Positions 1 to 7,630 of a stretch of 64,000 nt of DNA are shown here, piece by piece; position 1 is the stretch's first letter; the number at the start of each line of letters is the position of its first letter. The stretch covers positions 1,840,001 to 1,904,000 of the forward strand of contig NZ_CP019640.1 in assembly GCF_001999905.1 (NCBI RefSeq), in the 5' to 3' direction. The position numbers and the translations under genes were made by a program. This DNA comes from Planococcus lenghuensis. GTDB taxonomy: Bacteria; Bacillota; Bacilli; Bacillales_A; Planococcaceae. Under the pieces are notes generated by a model that was not told where the DNA came from, ran no database searches, and saw only the letters and a list, made by a program, of their open reading frames with translations.

Positions 1-1086
1 GTTTATGGCCAGGAAGCGGCTGATGCATTCGCGAAAATCCTTGACGGTCAATATGACGACAGTGCGGCATACGGCATGGCGGTAGCGAATGAAGATGCAG
101 AAAAAATCGCCGAGCTCAAAGAGCAGTTGCTCGTGACGTTCCCGACGAATCTTGGCACATTGCTGAGTGATGCAACAGGCGGCAACCTGCCGAAGGAAAC
201 CGCGATTTCCACCTTGAGCGAACATGAGAAAGACGTTATCGAATTCCTGAACTATTCAATTGAAGGGAATTACGATGAAGCGTACGCGGAATTCAGTGAA
301 GGTTATGACCGAATGTTCCAGACCGGCACAGCACTTGCCAGCGCGATCGTGACCCAGATGCCGGAGAAATTCAATAACACAGAAGCGGTAACACCGGCTG
401 CCGATCTGCGCGCGACATTCAGCCAGCTGCTCGGCGAACACTTCTATTATCAGGCAGCGACTTCCGTTGAAGCATTTGAAGCAGCCGATGGGGAAGGCAG
501 AGAAGCTTTTGAAGCGGTCCAGGAAATGCAGGAAGCGAATGCAGAGAAAATGGTTGCCGCAGTGAAGTCACTGTACGGTGCTGACGCAGCAGCCGCATTC
601 CAGGAAATTTTCTCGACCCAGTATGAAGACAGTGCGGCACTCGGTGAAGCAGTCGCTGCCGGCAATACGGAAAAAGTGGAAGAAATCACGGATCACCTGC
701 TGAACACGTTCGCAGTTGACCTTGGCACACTCCTGAGTGATGCAACAGGCGGCAACCTGCCGAAAGAAACGGCGATCCAGGTATTGCAGCAACATGAACA
801 AAGCACGATCGATATCTTGAACAGCTATGCGGCTGGCGATTACGAAGCGGTATACAGCACATTGACTGAAGGCCATGCGCTGATGTTCGCCATCGGAAAA
901 GCATTGTCCGGCGCAATCGTGACGCAGATGCCGGAGAAATTCTCGGCTGATATGCCGACTATGCCGGAAACGGGCATGGGCGGAACTGCCGATTCGGCTG
1001 AAATGGCGTGGCTGCTGTGGGCGCTTCCGGTACTTGCCCTTGCTGGCGGTCTTGTTGTTACACGCAGAAAAGAAGAAGCACAGTAA
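1..1086 (+). CDS. Repeat-containing cell-surface protein, C-terminal part
   Basis: The frame is open from base 1, so the gene begins upstream of the window; the first internal ATG is at 76. The visible part holds one complete repeat of about 190 residues (bases 1-570) and a partial second copy (571-about 950). Both contain the block LGTLLSDATGGNLPKETA and the block AIVTQMPEKF almost unchanged. The C-terminus looks like a sortase signal: MPETG at 961-975, a short linker, a hydrophobic stretch, then TRRKEEAQ. MPETG departs from LPXTG, but the sortase gene directly downstream supports anchoring to the wall. I do not recognise the repeat family and propose no ligand. Confidence 0.75.
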   Translation, partial: VYGQEAADAFAKILDGQYDDSAAYGMAVANEDAEKIAELKEQLLVTFPTNLGTLLSDATGGNLPKETAISTLSEHEKDVIEFLNYSIEGNYDEAYAEFSEGYDRMFQTGTALASAIVTQMPEKFNNTEAVTPAADLRATFSQLLGEHFYYQAATSVEAFEAADGEGREAFEAVQEMQEANAEKMVAAVKSLYGADAAAAFQEIFSTQYEDSAALGEAVAAGNTEKVEEITDHLLNTFAVDLGTLLSDATGGNLPKETAIQVLQQHEQSTIDILNSYAAGDYEAVYSTLTEGHALMFAIGKALSGAIVTQMPEKFSADMPTMPETGMGGTADSAEMAWLLWALPVLALAGGLVVTRRKEEAQ

Positions 1087-1102
1087 AGAATGCAGGAAGG
1101 AG

Positions 1103-1126
1103 GAGGGGAATATTCCCCTCTTTTTT
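1103..1126 (+). terminator. Rho-independent terminator
   Basis: A perfect 18-base palindrome, GAGGGGAATATTCCCCTC, is followed at once by six T. It lies 16 bases after the surface protein stop, so that gene can end independently of the sortase gene that follows. Confidence 0.85.
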
Positions 1127-1145
1127 CTAATAAGGAGTGGACTGG

Positions 1146-1859
1146 ATGAATCGATTTGCCAAAAAGTTATTCCTTGTCTATTGTTTATTTCTTCTGACCA
1201 CTCTCACTGATAACCCCGGATTTGCAACAAATTTCTCCCCGATAGAAAATGGGCCCACCCATGAATTTGTTCAAGCGGAAAATTCTGAAGAACTGCTGCA
1301 ACCGGCATTGCCTGTAAAGGAGCACCCGGATGAGACAAAGACCGATGCGCTTGAATCGGCTTCGAAAGGACAGCCCGAAACCCGCGCTGAACCTGAAACG
1401 GTCTATTCGGGCGTTACACCTGCAAGCATTGAACTCCCGGCGATCGGTGAAGAGGCTGAAGTGATTGAAGTGGGGCTAACCGAGGAAGGGGCGATGGAAG
1501 CCCCGTCGAATATCTACCAGATCGGCTGGTTTGCGCCTGGCACGAAACCGGGAGAGCAAGGGAATGCGGTGATGGCCGGCCATGTCGACGGTGAGACAAG
1601 CCCAGGCACATTTTACAACCTGAAAGAATTGGAGCCGGGAGATGAAATCCGCATCACCGGAACAAACGGAAAAGAGCTGACATTCATCGTCACCGACAAA
1701 GAATCCTATGTGCCGGATAAAGCGCCGTTGGAAAAAATATTCGGGGCCAGTTCAAAAGCGCAATTGAATCTGATTACCTGCACTGGTGTTTTCAACAGCC
1801 GCACCGGTAATTATGAGGAACGGCTTGTTATTTACACAGAGTTGTCTTCAGACCCATAA
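1146..1859 (+). CDS. Class F-like sortase
   Basis: Membrane-anchored transpeptidase of 237 residues that would attach the neighbouring surface protein to peptidoglycan. An N-terminal hydrophobic segment (about residues 8-22) is followed by a low-complexity linker to about residue 120. The catalytic core then starts at IGWFAPGTKPGEQGN. The triad is visible: His146 in MAGHVD, Cys212 in LITCTG and Arg226 in the last strand. The IGWF...PG spacing and the short catalytic domain resemble class F (or class D) sortases rather than SrtA. A GTG nine bases upstream is in frame, but AAGGAG at 1132-1137 fits the ATG at 1146. The substrate is inferred from position and from the MPETG signal. Confidence 0.85.
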   Translation: MNRFAKKLFLVYCLFLLTTLTDNPGFATNFSPIENGPTHEFVQAENSEELLQPALPVKEHPDETKTDALESASKGQPETRAEPETVYSGVTPASIELPAIGEEAEVIEVGLTEEGAMEAPSNIYQIGWFAPGTKPGEQGNAVMAGHVDGETSPGTFYNLKELEPGDEIRITGTNGKELTFIVTDKESYVPDKAPLEKIFGASSKAQLNLITCTGVFNSRTGNYEERLVIYTELSSDP

Positions 1860-1904
1860 AGAGGATTCTGTCCGGTTCGAACAAAAATGAAAGAAGGTTA
1901 TTTC

Positions 1905-1926
1905 GTTTCCTGGTTTTTCAGGAAAC
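1905..1926 (+). promoter_or_regulatory. Inverted repeat in the leader of the first ECF sigma gene
   Basis: GTTTCCTG and CAGGAAAC form a perfect 8-bp stem around a 6-base loop, 34 bases before the sigma start. No T-run follows, so it does not look like a terminator. It may be an operator or an mRNA element; nothing in the sequence decides which. Confidence 0.4.
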
Positions 1927-1960
1927 GCCTACTAGAAATCCGGAAAAAAGGAGATGTGCA

Positions 1961-2539
1961 ATGGAAAGGGTTTCGGATACTCAACTCTATCAACGAATCC
2001 AGGCGCAAGACCGGGAAGCGCTGGAGCAACTTTACGACCGCTACGAAAAAATTCTATTCTCTTTCCTGGTCAAAATGACGGCGGATCCCAATTTGGCTGA
2101 AGAAGCGATGCAGGAAGTGTTTATCAAGATCTGGCGCGGCGTCGGCAAGTATGATGAAAGTAAAGGGAAATTCACATCGTGGTTATTTACGATGAGCAGG
2201 AACGCAGCCATCGATCTGATCCGGAAACGGAAACAAGGACAAGTATCAATCGAAGAATCCGGCGAACTTATTTCCCATGAACCGTTAATGGATGAGAAAA
2301 TAGAGTGGAAAGAAAAGAAAAAAAGCATCGAGACTGCTGTCAGGTCTCTTTCAAAAGAGCAGCAGCAAATGATTCAGCTGTTTTACTTCAAAGGCTATAC
2401 GCATGAAAAAATCGCTGAAAGCTGCGGCTTGCCGCTTGGAACAGTCAAAAGCCGGATCCGGCTTGCGTTAGTGAAATTGAAGAAAACCCTTGGTCATCTG
2501 CAAGAGGGGAGGGCTGCACATGAAGAATCAGGACTGTGA
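1961..2539 (+). CDS. ECF RNA polymerase sigma factor
   Basis: Sigma-70 family protein of 192 residues with only regions 2 and 4, as in extracytoplasmic-function sigma factors. Region 2 spans about residues 20-90 and includes AEEAMQEVFIKIWRG and the DNA-melting segment TSWLFTMSRNAAIDLIRKRK. Region 4 spans about 130-185, with the helix-turn-helix GYTHEKIAESCGLPLGTVK. AAAAAGGAG at 1945-1953 sets the ATG. The 3' end overlaps the anti-sigma gene by 20 bases, so the two are translationally coupled. The RskA-type partner suggests a SigK-like group. The location after a sortase suggests envelope regulation, which is inference. Confidence 0.93.
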   Translation: MERVSDTQLYQRIQAQDREALEQLYDRYEKILFSFLVKMTADPNLAEEAMQEVFIKIWRGVGKYDESKGKFTSWLFTMSRNAAIDLIRKRKQGQVSIEESGELISHEPLMDEKIEWKEKKKSIETAVRSLSKEQQQMIQLFYFKGYTHEKIAESCGLPLGTVKSRIRLALVKLKKTLGHLQEGRAAHEESGL

Positions 2540-3209
2540 TCGTCTGATTGATTATCTGGAAGATCGGTTGTCGACTGAAGAAAAAAAGGAATTTGAAACG
2601 CATTTGCAAACATGCACAGACTGTCAGGAAGTGATTGAACTAATGGGCGACCTCCCTTATCTCTCCGAACCGGCCGAGCCATCAGAAGGGATGAAGTCCC
2701 GCGTGCTGGGCGCTGTATTTGAAGAAGAGCACCGGCCTGCTGCCACGGAACGGGTTGTCACGAAGCGAAAGAAAAGGAATTGGATGGGCCTGTCACTGGC
2801 GGCCGTGCTGTTCGTTTCACTGCTCGGGAATATCTACGCGCTCACGTGGCTCACTGAAGGAACAGAAGAAGCGGTAGCACTTGAAGAAATCGGGCTGGAA
2901 CCGAACGGCTCATTCACCGGAAATGCTGCGGTCTCTATCGTAAAAGGGACAAACGAGGAATTGACGCTTACAGTTGAAGCGACGGAACTCGAGCCTCTCC
3001 AGGGAGATGCGATTTACCAAGTCTGGCTGATCGCTGACGGTGAACCGATGCCTGCCGGTTACCTCTCTCCTGATTCAACCGGAACAGGGGTGGCGCTCTT
3101 TACACTGGGACAGGAATTGGATGCCTGGGATACAGTGGCCATCACGCGGGAACCGCAATACGGCAATAAACTGCCGGAAGGCGACATTGTTTTGAGTGCG
3201 CCGCTGTAA
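2520..3209 (+). CDS. RskA-type anti-sigma factor
   Basis: Single-pass membrane protein of 229 residues expected to hold the preceding sigma factor at the membrane. The N-terminus is a zinc-binding anti-sigma domain with His28, Cys32 and Cys35 (HLQTCTDC). A basic stretch and a membrane segment follow at about residues 88-108. The extracytoplasmic part (about 115-229) has the anti-sigma-K/RskA look, with IYQVWLIADGEPMPAGYL and VAITREP. An upstream in-frame start exists, but GAGGGGAGG at 2504-2512 selects the ATG at 2520. A terminator follows at 3252, closing the unit. Confidence 0.9.
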   Translation: MKNQDCDRLIDYLEDRLSTEEKKEFETHLQTCTDCQEVIELMGDLPYLSEPAEPSEGMKSRVLGAVFEEEHRPAATERVVTKRKKRNWMGLSLAAVLFVSLLGNIYALTWLTEGTEEAVALEEIGLEPNGSFTGNAAVSIVKGTNEELTLTVEATELEPLQGDAIYQVWLIADGEPMPAGYLSPDSTGTGVALFTLGQELDAWDTVAITREPQYGNKLPEGDIVLSAPL

Positions 3210-3251
3210 AAAAATCTTGAGCAAGCTATCTTCATTTAATCTGATAAAATA

Positions 3252-3306
3252 AAACACCTTCGAGATGATACACTGAAAACAAGTGTAGAACCCGAAGGTG
3301 TTTTTT
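3252..3306 (+). terminator. Rho-independent terminator, two-tier stem
   Basis: AAACACCTTCG (3252-3262) pairs with CGAAGGTGTTT (3293-3303). Inside, TACACT (3269-3274) pairs with AGTGTA (3282-3287). Six T follow at 3301-3306. It ends the sigma/anti-sigma transcript. Confidence 0.85.
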
Positions 3307-3432
3307 ATTCATCGTGGGTTCCTTGAAAAGTTAAAGAGCTTTGCAGATGATGGAAAGTTAAGAATGAAAGTCAGTCTGCAAAAAAGGCGGTGTAAGCTTC
3401 TTGCGGCATTCCAATTAAGGGAGGTTGAAAAA

Positions 3433-3780
3433 ATGAATGTGGAATTGACGCGATTCAAGGTGAAACAAGGAAAAACGGCACAAGTGGATGAATGGATGGA
3501 GTTCCTGAGAGAAAATATGGACGCTGTTCTGACGACGCTTGAAGGGGAGAAGATGTATGTGGAGACAATTTTCCGGGAAGAATTAAATGGCTCCGAGTAC
3601 TTGTACTGGTATTCAGTCCAAGGAGAAGCTGGCCAAGAAGTAGAGAATTCCGAACACTGGATTGACAAACGGCATCTGGCGTATTGGCATGACTGCATTG
3701 ACAAGACGTTCGCTCCTGTTGATCTGAGGACAGAGGCGGTCATGATTCCGGACAAAATAAGGAGTCAAATGAAATCCTGA
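3433..3780 (+). CDS. DUF6176-like conserved protein
   Basis: Small soluble protein of 115 residues without signal peptide or membrane segment. It matches my memory of the DUF6176 family of Bacillales: start MNVELTRFKVKQGK, middle KMYVETIFREELNG, and YLYWYSVQGE followed by a conserved HW...H pattern. The function of the family is not known to me. The frame runs open further upstream, but AAGGGAGG at 3417-3424 supports the ATG at 3433. It probably has its own promoter, because a terminator lies just upstream. Confidence 0.7.
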   Translation: MNVELTRFKVKQGKTAQVDEWMEFLRENMDAVLTTLEGEKMYVETIFREELNGSEYLYWYSVQGEAGQEVENSEHWIDKRHLAYWHDCIDKTFAPVDLRTEAVMIPDKIRSQMKS

Positions 3781-3848
3781 ATAAAATCTTGAATAAAATC
3801 TGATTTGTGCAGAAAGAAATAGCTGGTTTTCAGGAGGAGGGGTGCAAA

Positions 3849-4325
3849 ATGATAAATGAGTTCTTGAAACGACTATTTTATCTGCAGACAGACCAGAGTC
3901 CGGATAGCAGGTACCTCTTAATTCCTCGAGAAGAAATGAATGAGACGATTAAAAAAAGAATAATGGAACTTGAGAGGCTTGCTGAGGAGTGCAGGGTAGA
4001 CCTTCAAACAAAGTACTATGCCGTTTTCGAAAAGCAGGGGAAGCACAAATTGAGAATTTGGGTTTGCGGGGATATCGATGGAGACGAAGAAGATGAGCTC
4101 ACTGGGACGGGATTGTCTGGAGAAGGAGTACCGCCCCGTCTTGTGATCGACTATGATGGACCTAAATACGATGAGGATTTCTATGCCGATGTCATATACC
4201 TCTGGCACCGGAGCGGCGCGAGCAGGAATGCAAACGGCGCCTTATTTAACAAAGCGGAATATGAGTTGAACGAAGAGATTGAAAGGAAGCTGAACGAGTT
4301 ACTGGGTCAAGCTTTAGCCCGTTAA
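3849..4325 (+). CDS. Hypothetical soluble protein
   Basis: 158 residues, acidic, no signal peptide and no membrane segment. I do not recognise it. Visible features are an N-terminal helix-rich part, a central acidic loop DIDGDEEDE, and a C-terminal charged helix. AGGAGGAGGGG at 3831-3841 is a strong ribosome site for the ATG at 3849. It sits 22 bases before the next gene start, so it is probably co-transcribed with the DUF4275-like and serine hydrolase genes. Confidence 0.65.
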   Translation: MINEFLKRLFYLQTDQSPDSRYLLIPREEMNETIKKRIMELERLAEECRVDLQTKYYAVFEKQGKHKLRIWVCGDIDGDEEDELTGTGLSGEGVPPRLVIDYDGPKYDEDFYADVIYLWHRSGASRNANGALFNKAEYELNEEIERKLNELLGQALAR

Positions 4326-4347
4326 ATTGATCGCTATTGGAGGAAGC

Positions 4348-4794
4348 ATGATGGATTCATTGGTTATGAGCCAAATCCGTACATTAAATGCCAAAGGAAT
4401 TCAGACGGAGATCTTGCAAAACGGCATCGAACTGCAGCAGAAATGGGAAGAGGTCTTTGCCGGGAACCTCAGCAAAGGGCAAAAACAGAAAATTCTCTTC
4501 AAGATATGCATGTGGCATATTTTCAGTTATGAAAAAATGAAGCATATAAGCGGGCAAGCGGCCGAAGGAGCATTCAATCAATTGAAAAAAGGGAAATGCT
4601 TCTTGTTTTTTCACGATGCAGAAGAGACCATCTTCATGGAAAATGCAAATTCAGTGAAAGCAAAAGATTTGCATGTACATGGGCAAACAGAGCTTTATAT
4701 GGTTGACGGGAACTTCTCCTGGACGTTTGTTTTAACACACGAAGCAGATCTCGGACCTTATTTTTGCAAGCCAGACAATGTTGGAGGTGAATGA
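4348..4794 (+). CDS. DUF4275-like protein
   Basis: 148 residues, soluble. The pattern WHIFSYEK, then a KKGKCFLFF strand, then a C-terminal WTFVLTHE...GPYF fits the DUF4275 family of Bacillus as I recall it; function unknown. GGAGG at 4339-4343 places the start at 4348 or the adjacent ATG at 4351; the TTG at 4327 lacks a ribosome site. The stop overlaps the start of the next gene (ATGA), so the two are coupled. Confidence 0.65.
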   Translation: MMDSLVMSQIRTLNAKGIQTEILQNGIELQQKWEEVFAGNLSKGQKQKILFKICMWHIFSYEKMKHISGQAAEGAFNQLKKGKCFLFFHDAEETIFMENANSVKAKDLHVHGQTELYMVDGNFSWTFVLTHEADLGPYFCKPDNVGGE

Positions 4795-5771
4795 TCATCA
4801 AGGAACGGCTGAATCAACTGATAGACCAGCAGGAATTCTCAGGTTCGGTTCTGATTACATGCGGGAACCATGTAACTTACACTGCCAGTATCGGAATGAG
4901 TAATTATGAACTAGATGTCCCTAACTCTTCAAAAACGAAATACCGGATCGGTTCGATTACTAAATTAATAACTGCCACAGCAATCATGCAACTTGCAGAA
5001 AGGGGACAGCTCAGACTCGATTCATCAATCGAATACTATATCCCCCAGTATCCGGCTGGCAGGCAAATCAGCATCAACCATTTACTCACGCACACTTCAG
5101 GAATTCCGAATTTGACAGCTTTTCCTGATTTCATGGAGTGGGTGAAGAGTGAATCCACGCTTCGGGAAACCATTGATCGTTTCTTATCCAGGCCGCTGGA
5201 GTTTGTCCCGGGAACAGCATATGCCTATTCCAACTCCGGCTACATTTTGCTCAGCTACATACTTGAGAAGATTACAGACCAGACATACGAAACGTATTTT
5301 CAGGAAAATATTTTCGATCCTCTGGGAATGAAGAGTACAGGAGTGGATCGGCAGGATTCCATTATTGAAAACCGGGCTGCCGGTTATAATTTGGCAGACG
5401 GGCAGTTGGTCAATGCACCGTATATCAATATGAGATTGCCCGCCGGAGCGGCTTCTTTATATTCAACAACAGGAGACTTGCATTTGTTCAGCGAAGGGTT
5501 TTTCAATGGAAAACTAATAAACGAAACGAGCAGGAGAAAGATGATGAAGAAGGGGTTCGGAGACCATGCACTCGGCTGGATGGTCAAGCGTGACAAATCC
5601 GAGTTGGTGGCACACCATGGCGGCGGAATCCATGGATTCAGCGGAAACTTTATGAGATACACTGATTCCAATGTCACTTTTATTTTGTTAAGCAATGTAT
5701 TTTATCCGAAACAAAAGATGGAGGAATTCAGCAAACAACTTGCAGATCATTTCTTTGCTGATGGTGAATAA
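4791..5771 (+). CDS. Class C beta-lactamase-type serine hydrolase
   Basis: 326 residues of the beta-lactamase/penicillin-binding-like hydrolase fold. Motif 1 (SxxK) is SITK in IGSITKLITA, motif 2 (YxN) is YSN in YAYSNSGYI, and motif 3 is HGG in AHHGGGIHGFSG. LLTHTSGIPNL is also typical. No clear signal peptide is visible, so it may be cytoplasmic, an esterase or a peptidase rather than a true beta-lactamase. It overlaps the DUF4275-like gene by four bases. Confidence 0.85.
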   Translation: MIIKERLNQLIDQQEFSGSVLITCGNHVTYTASIGMSNYELDVPNSSKTKYRIGSITKLITATAIMQLAERGQLRLDSSIEYYIPQYPAGRQISINHLLTHTSGIPNLTAFPDFMEWVKSESTLRETIDRFLSRPLEFVPGTAYAYSNSGYILLSYILEKITDQTYETYFQENIFDPLGMKSTGVDRQDSIIENRAAGYNLADGQLVNAPYINMRLPAGAASLYSTTGDLHLFSEGFFNGKLINETSRRKMMKKGFGDHALGWMVKRDKSELVAHHGGGIHGFSGNFMRYTDSNVTFILLSNVFYPKQKMEEFSKQLADHFFADGE

Positions 5772-5810
5772 TTTTAGCGCTTCAGGAGCACGGATGAATG
5801 GAGGAGTTAG

Positions 5811-6357
5811 ATGAAGAGGAACAGAATTTAACTCCTGCTGCTTGCCTTATTGCTAATCTTGACAAGCTGCGGTACCGAAAATACCGGCGACTATGCGGGA
5901 CAGCTCCATATCACCGGGTTATATCGTGGCTAAAGGTGAAGGGGACAATGATCTTCTTGTGGTGGGTTCGGAAGGGGAAGAGAGAAGCGATGGACACGAA
6001 AGCCGCATAGATTATAATGCTCTTTAGGCATACGATTCATCGGAAGAAATCGACATCGGCCAACAAGTTCAGGTATGGGTGAAAGACGGTGAAGTGGAAC
6101 AATCCTATCCCGGTCAGGCGGCGGCTGGCAAAGTGGAAATCATCCCCGCTGACACTCCGGCGGGTGCGGCGTTGTCAGAGGCGGAAGCGCTTAACAAGGC
6201 ATTGACTGAAAATAAATTTACTGACGCGGTGCTCAGTGTACAGGAATTGTCGTACGATCCAGAGCAGTCGTCGTGGACCATCCGGTTGATTGGCGGTATG
6301 AATAATGAAGAATACAGCATCCAGGTGGAAGATGGCGAAGCAGGCCTTGGGCAATAA
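5811..6357 (+). pseudogene. Broken DUF3221-like (YobA-type) lipoprotein gene
   Basis: A strong GGAGG precedes ATG 5811, but the seventh codon is TAA (5829-5831). The same frame then reads a lipoprotein signal ending LLLILTSCG. Near 5916 the frame shifts to one reading GYIVAKGEGDNDLLVV, and that frame is cut by TAG at 6025-6027. It resumes as QQVQVWVKDGEVEQSYPGQ and continues to TAA at 6357. The order of segments matches the DUF3221 lipoproteins of Bacillus. Three separate lesions make expression of the full protein unlikely. The final 92 codons could be translated alone from a GTG at 6079, but that would be a fragment. Confidence 0.75.
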
Positions 6358-6397
6358 GGTGATACAACTTGATAAAAACATTTAGCAAGGGAGTATT

Positions 6398-6829
6398 ATG
6401 AAAATCCATCTATTAGGAAAAGAAGCGGCTATTCAAATTGAAGTGGTAAGCAGAATATATCCAAATAGCTTAGATTATTGGGATGGAAATTGGATTGTAA
6501 CAAGGATAAGTATTGAAATTCCTGGGTACTCTGTCCAATTCAGTGCTAACTTAAGAACTGATGAATTAAGAGATTTTGTGAAGAAATTAAAAGTAATGAA
6601 TAAAAAACTGAAGGGCAAGGCTTCACTTGAAAACATTGATGGATTTATAGATATTAAATGTGAGATCAATTTACTGGGAAAAATATATTGGGAAGTTGAA
6701 ACTTGTTATCCGGCGGGGACTGGAGCAGTCCTTCATTTTAACTTTGAATCTGACCAAATGTATTTAGAAAATCTGATAAAGGAGCTGGATGAGGTGATAA
6801 TTGCCTTCCCCATCTTAGGCGAAGACTAA
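6398..6829 (+). CDS. WapI-type immunity-like protein
   Basis: 143 residues, soluble, with AAGGGAG just ahead of the ATG. YPNSLDYWDGNW near the N-terminus and the following ISIEIPGYSVQF match what I recall of the WapI family of immunity proteins, which protect against CDI/WapA-like toxins in Bacillus. No toxin gene is visible nearby, so it would be an orphan. The gene is visibly AT-rich compared with its neighbours, which suggests acquisition from elsewhere. The family assignment is from memory and moderate. Confidence 0.6.
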   Translation: MKIHLLGKEAAIQIEVVSRIYPNSLDYWDGNWIVTRISIEIPGYSVQFSANLRTDELRDFVKKLKVMNKKLKGKASLENIDGFIDIKCEINLLGKIYWEVETCYPAGTGAVLHFNFESDQMYLENLIKELDEVIIAFPILGED

Positions 6830-6960
6830 GAAGGTTATCTCATCTATCAATGGACAGTTTATCTCGCTTCTCATGTTTTTTCTGTTTTCCGAAGAGAGGG
6901 TGTTGGACCGGAACGGAAATTTAAAGATTTGACAGTCAATTATAATAATTAGCATACTGT

Positions 6961-6998
6961 AAAGCCGGTTTGCCATTAACGGAGTTAGCCGGCTTTTC
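6961..6998 (+). terminator. Rho-independent terminator
   Basis: AAAGCCGG (6961-6968) pairs with CCGGCTTT (6989-6996), followed by a short T-rich tail. It ends transcription coming from the immunity-like gene before the second sigma gene. Confidence 0.7.
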
Positions 6999-7075
6999 TA
7001 TACGATTTTTAATGGGTTTTGAAACTTATTTCAGAAAAATTCCGTCTATTGGGTGCTCAGGAAAGGGAGATGCAG

Positions 7076-7630
7076 ATGCGGTTACCGGACGGCAATGAGA
7101 AAGCACGCTTAGACGAAACGCAAATGAGGGATGCGATGGATGAGCACGGGGAGTATTTGGTCCGTCTGGCTTTTCTGTATGTGAAAGACTGGGCGGCTGC
7201 AGAAGATATCGCCCAGGAAGTGTTCATCGCATATTATAAAAAGTCCGATCAGTTCAGCCATCAAGCTTCTCTAAAGACCTATCTTTCCAAAATCACAATC
7301 AATAAATGTCGGGATTATTTAAGAAGCTGGAAGAATCGAAGGATTATTTTTACGGATTTTCTTAGTAACATTGTTTCGCCAGGACAGGCGCCAGAGATTT
7401 CTCTAGTAAGGGAGGAAGGCAGAACAAGCTTGGCGGATGAAATTCTGAAACTGCCGTTAAAATACAGAGAAGTGATTATCCTATTCTACTACCAGGAATT
7501 CAGCATCAAAGAAATCGGCACATTGATCGAATGCAACGAAAATACAGTGAAAACGCGGTTAAGAAGAGCGAAAGACTTGTTAAGGGATCAGCTTGATCTA
7601 CGGGAATGGGAGGGGTTCATGCATGAATAA
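7076..7630 (+). CDS. ECF RNA polymerase sigma factor
   Basis: 184 residues with sigma regions 2 and 4 only. Region 2 includes AAAEDIAQEVFIAYYKK and SLKTYLSKITINKCRDYLRSWK. Region 4 includes LPLKYREVIILFYYQE and the helix-turn-helix FSIKEIGTLIECNENTVKTR. The frame is open back to a TTG at 7019, but AAAGGGAG at 7062-7069 points to the ATG at 7076. The last codons overlap the next gene by eight bases, the usual arrangement for a sigma and its anti-sigma. Sequence alone does not tell which stimulus it answers. Confidence 0.92.
   Translation: MRLPDGNEKARLDETQMRDAMDEHGEYLVRLAFLYVKDWAAAEDIAQEVFIAYYKKSDQFSHQASLKTYLSKITINKCRDYLRSWKNRRIIFTDFLSNIVSPGQAPEISLVREEGRTSLADEILKLPLKYREVIILFYYQEFSIKEIGTLIECNENTVKTRLRRAKDLLRDQLDLREWEGFMHE

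Noticed and set aside
6929-6958. TTGACA and CATACT with 18-base spacer as promoter of the second sigma gene
   Set aside because: The predicted start would fall inside the terminator hairpin at 6961-6998, so the arrangement is unlikely; not called.
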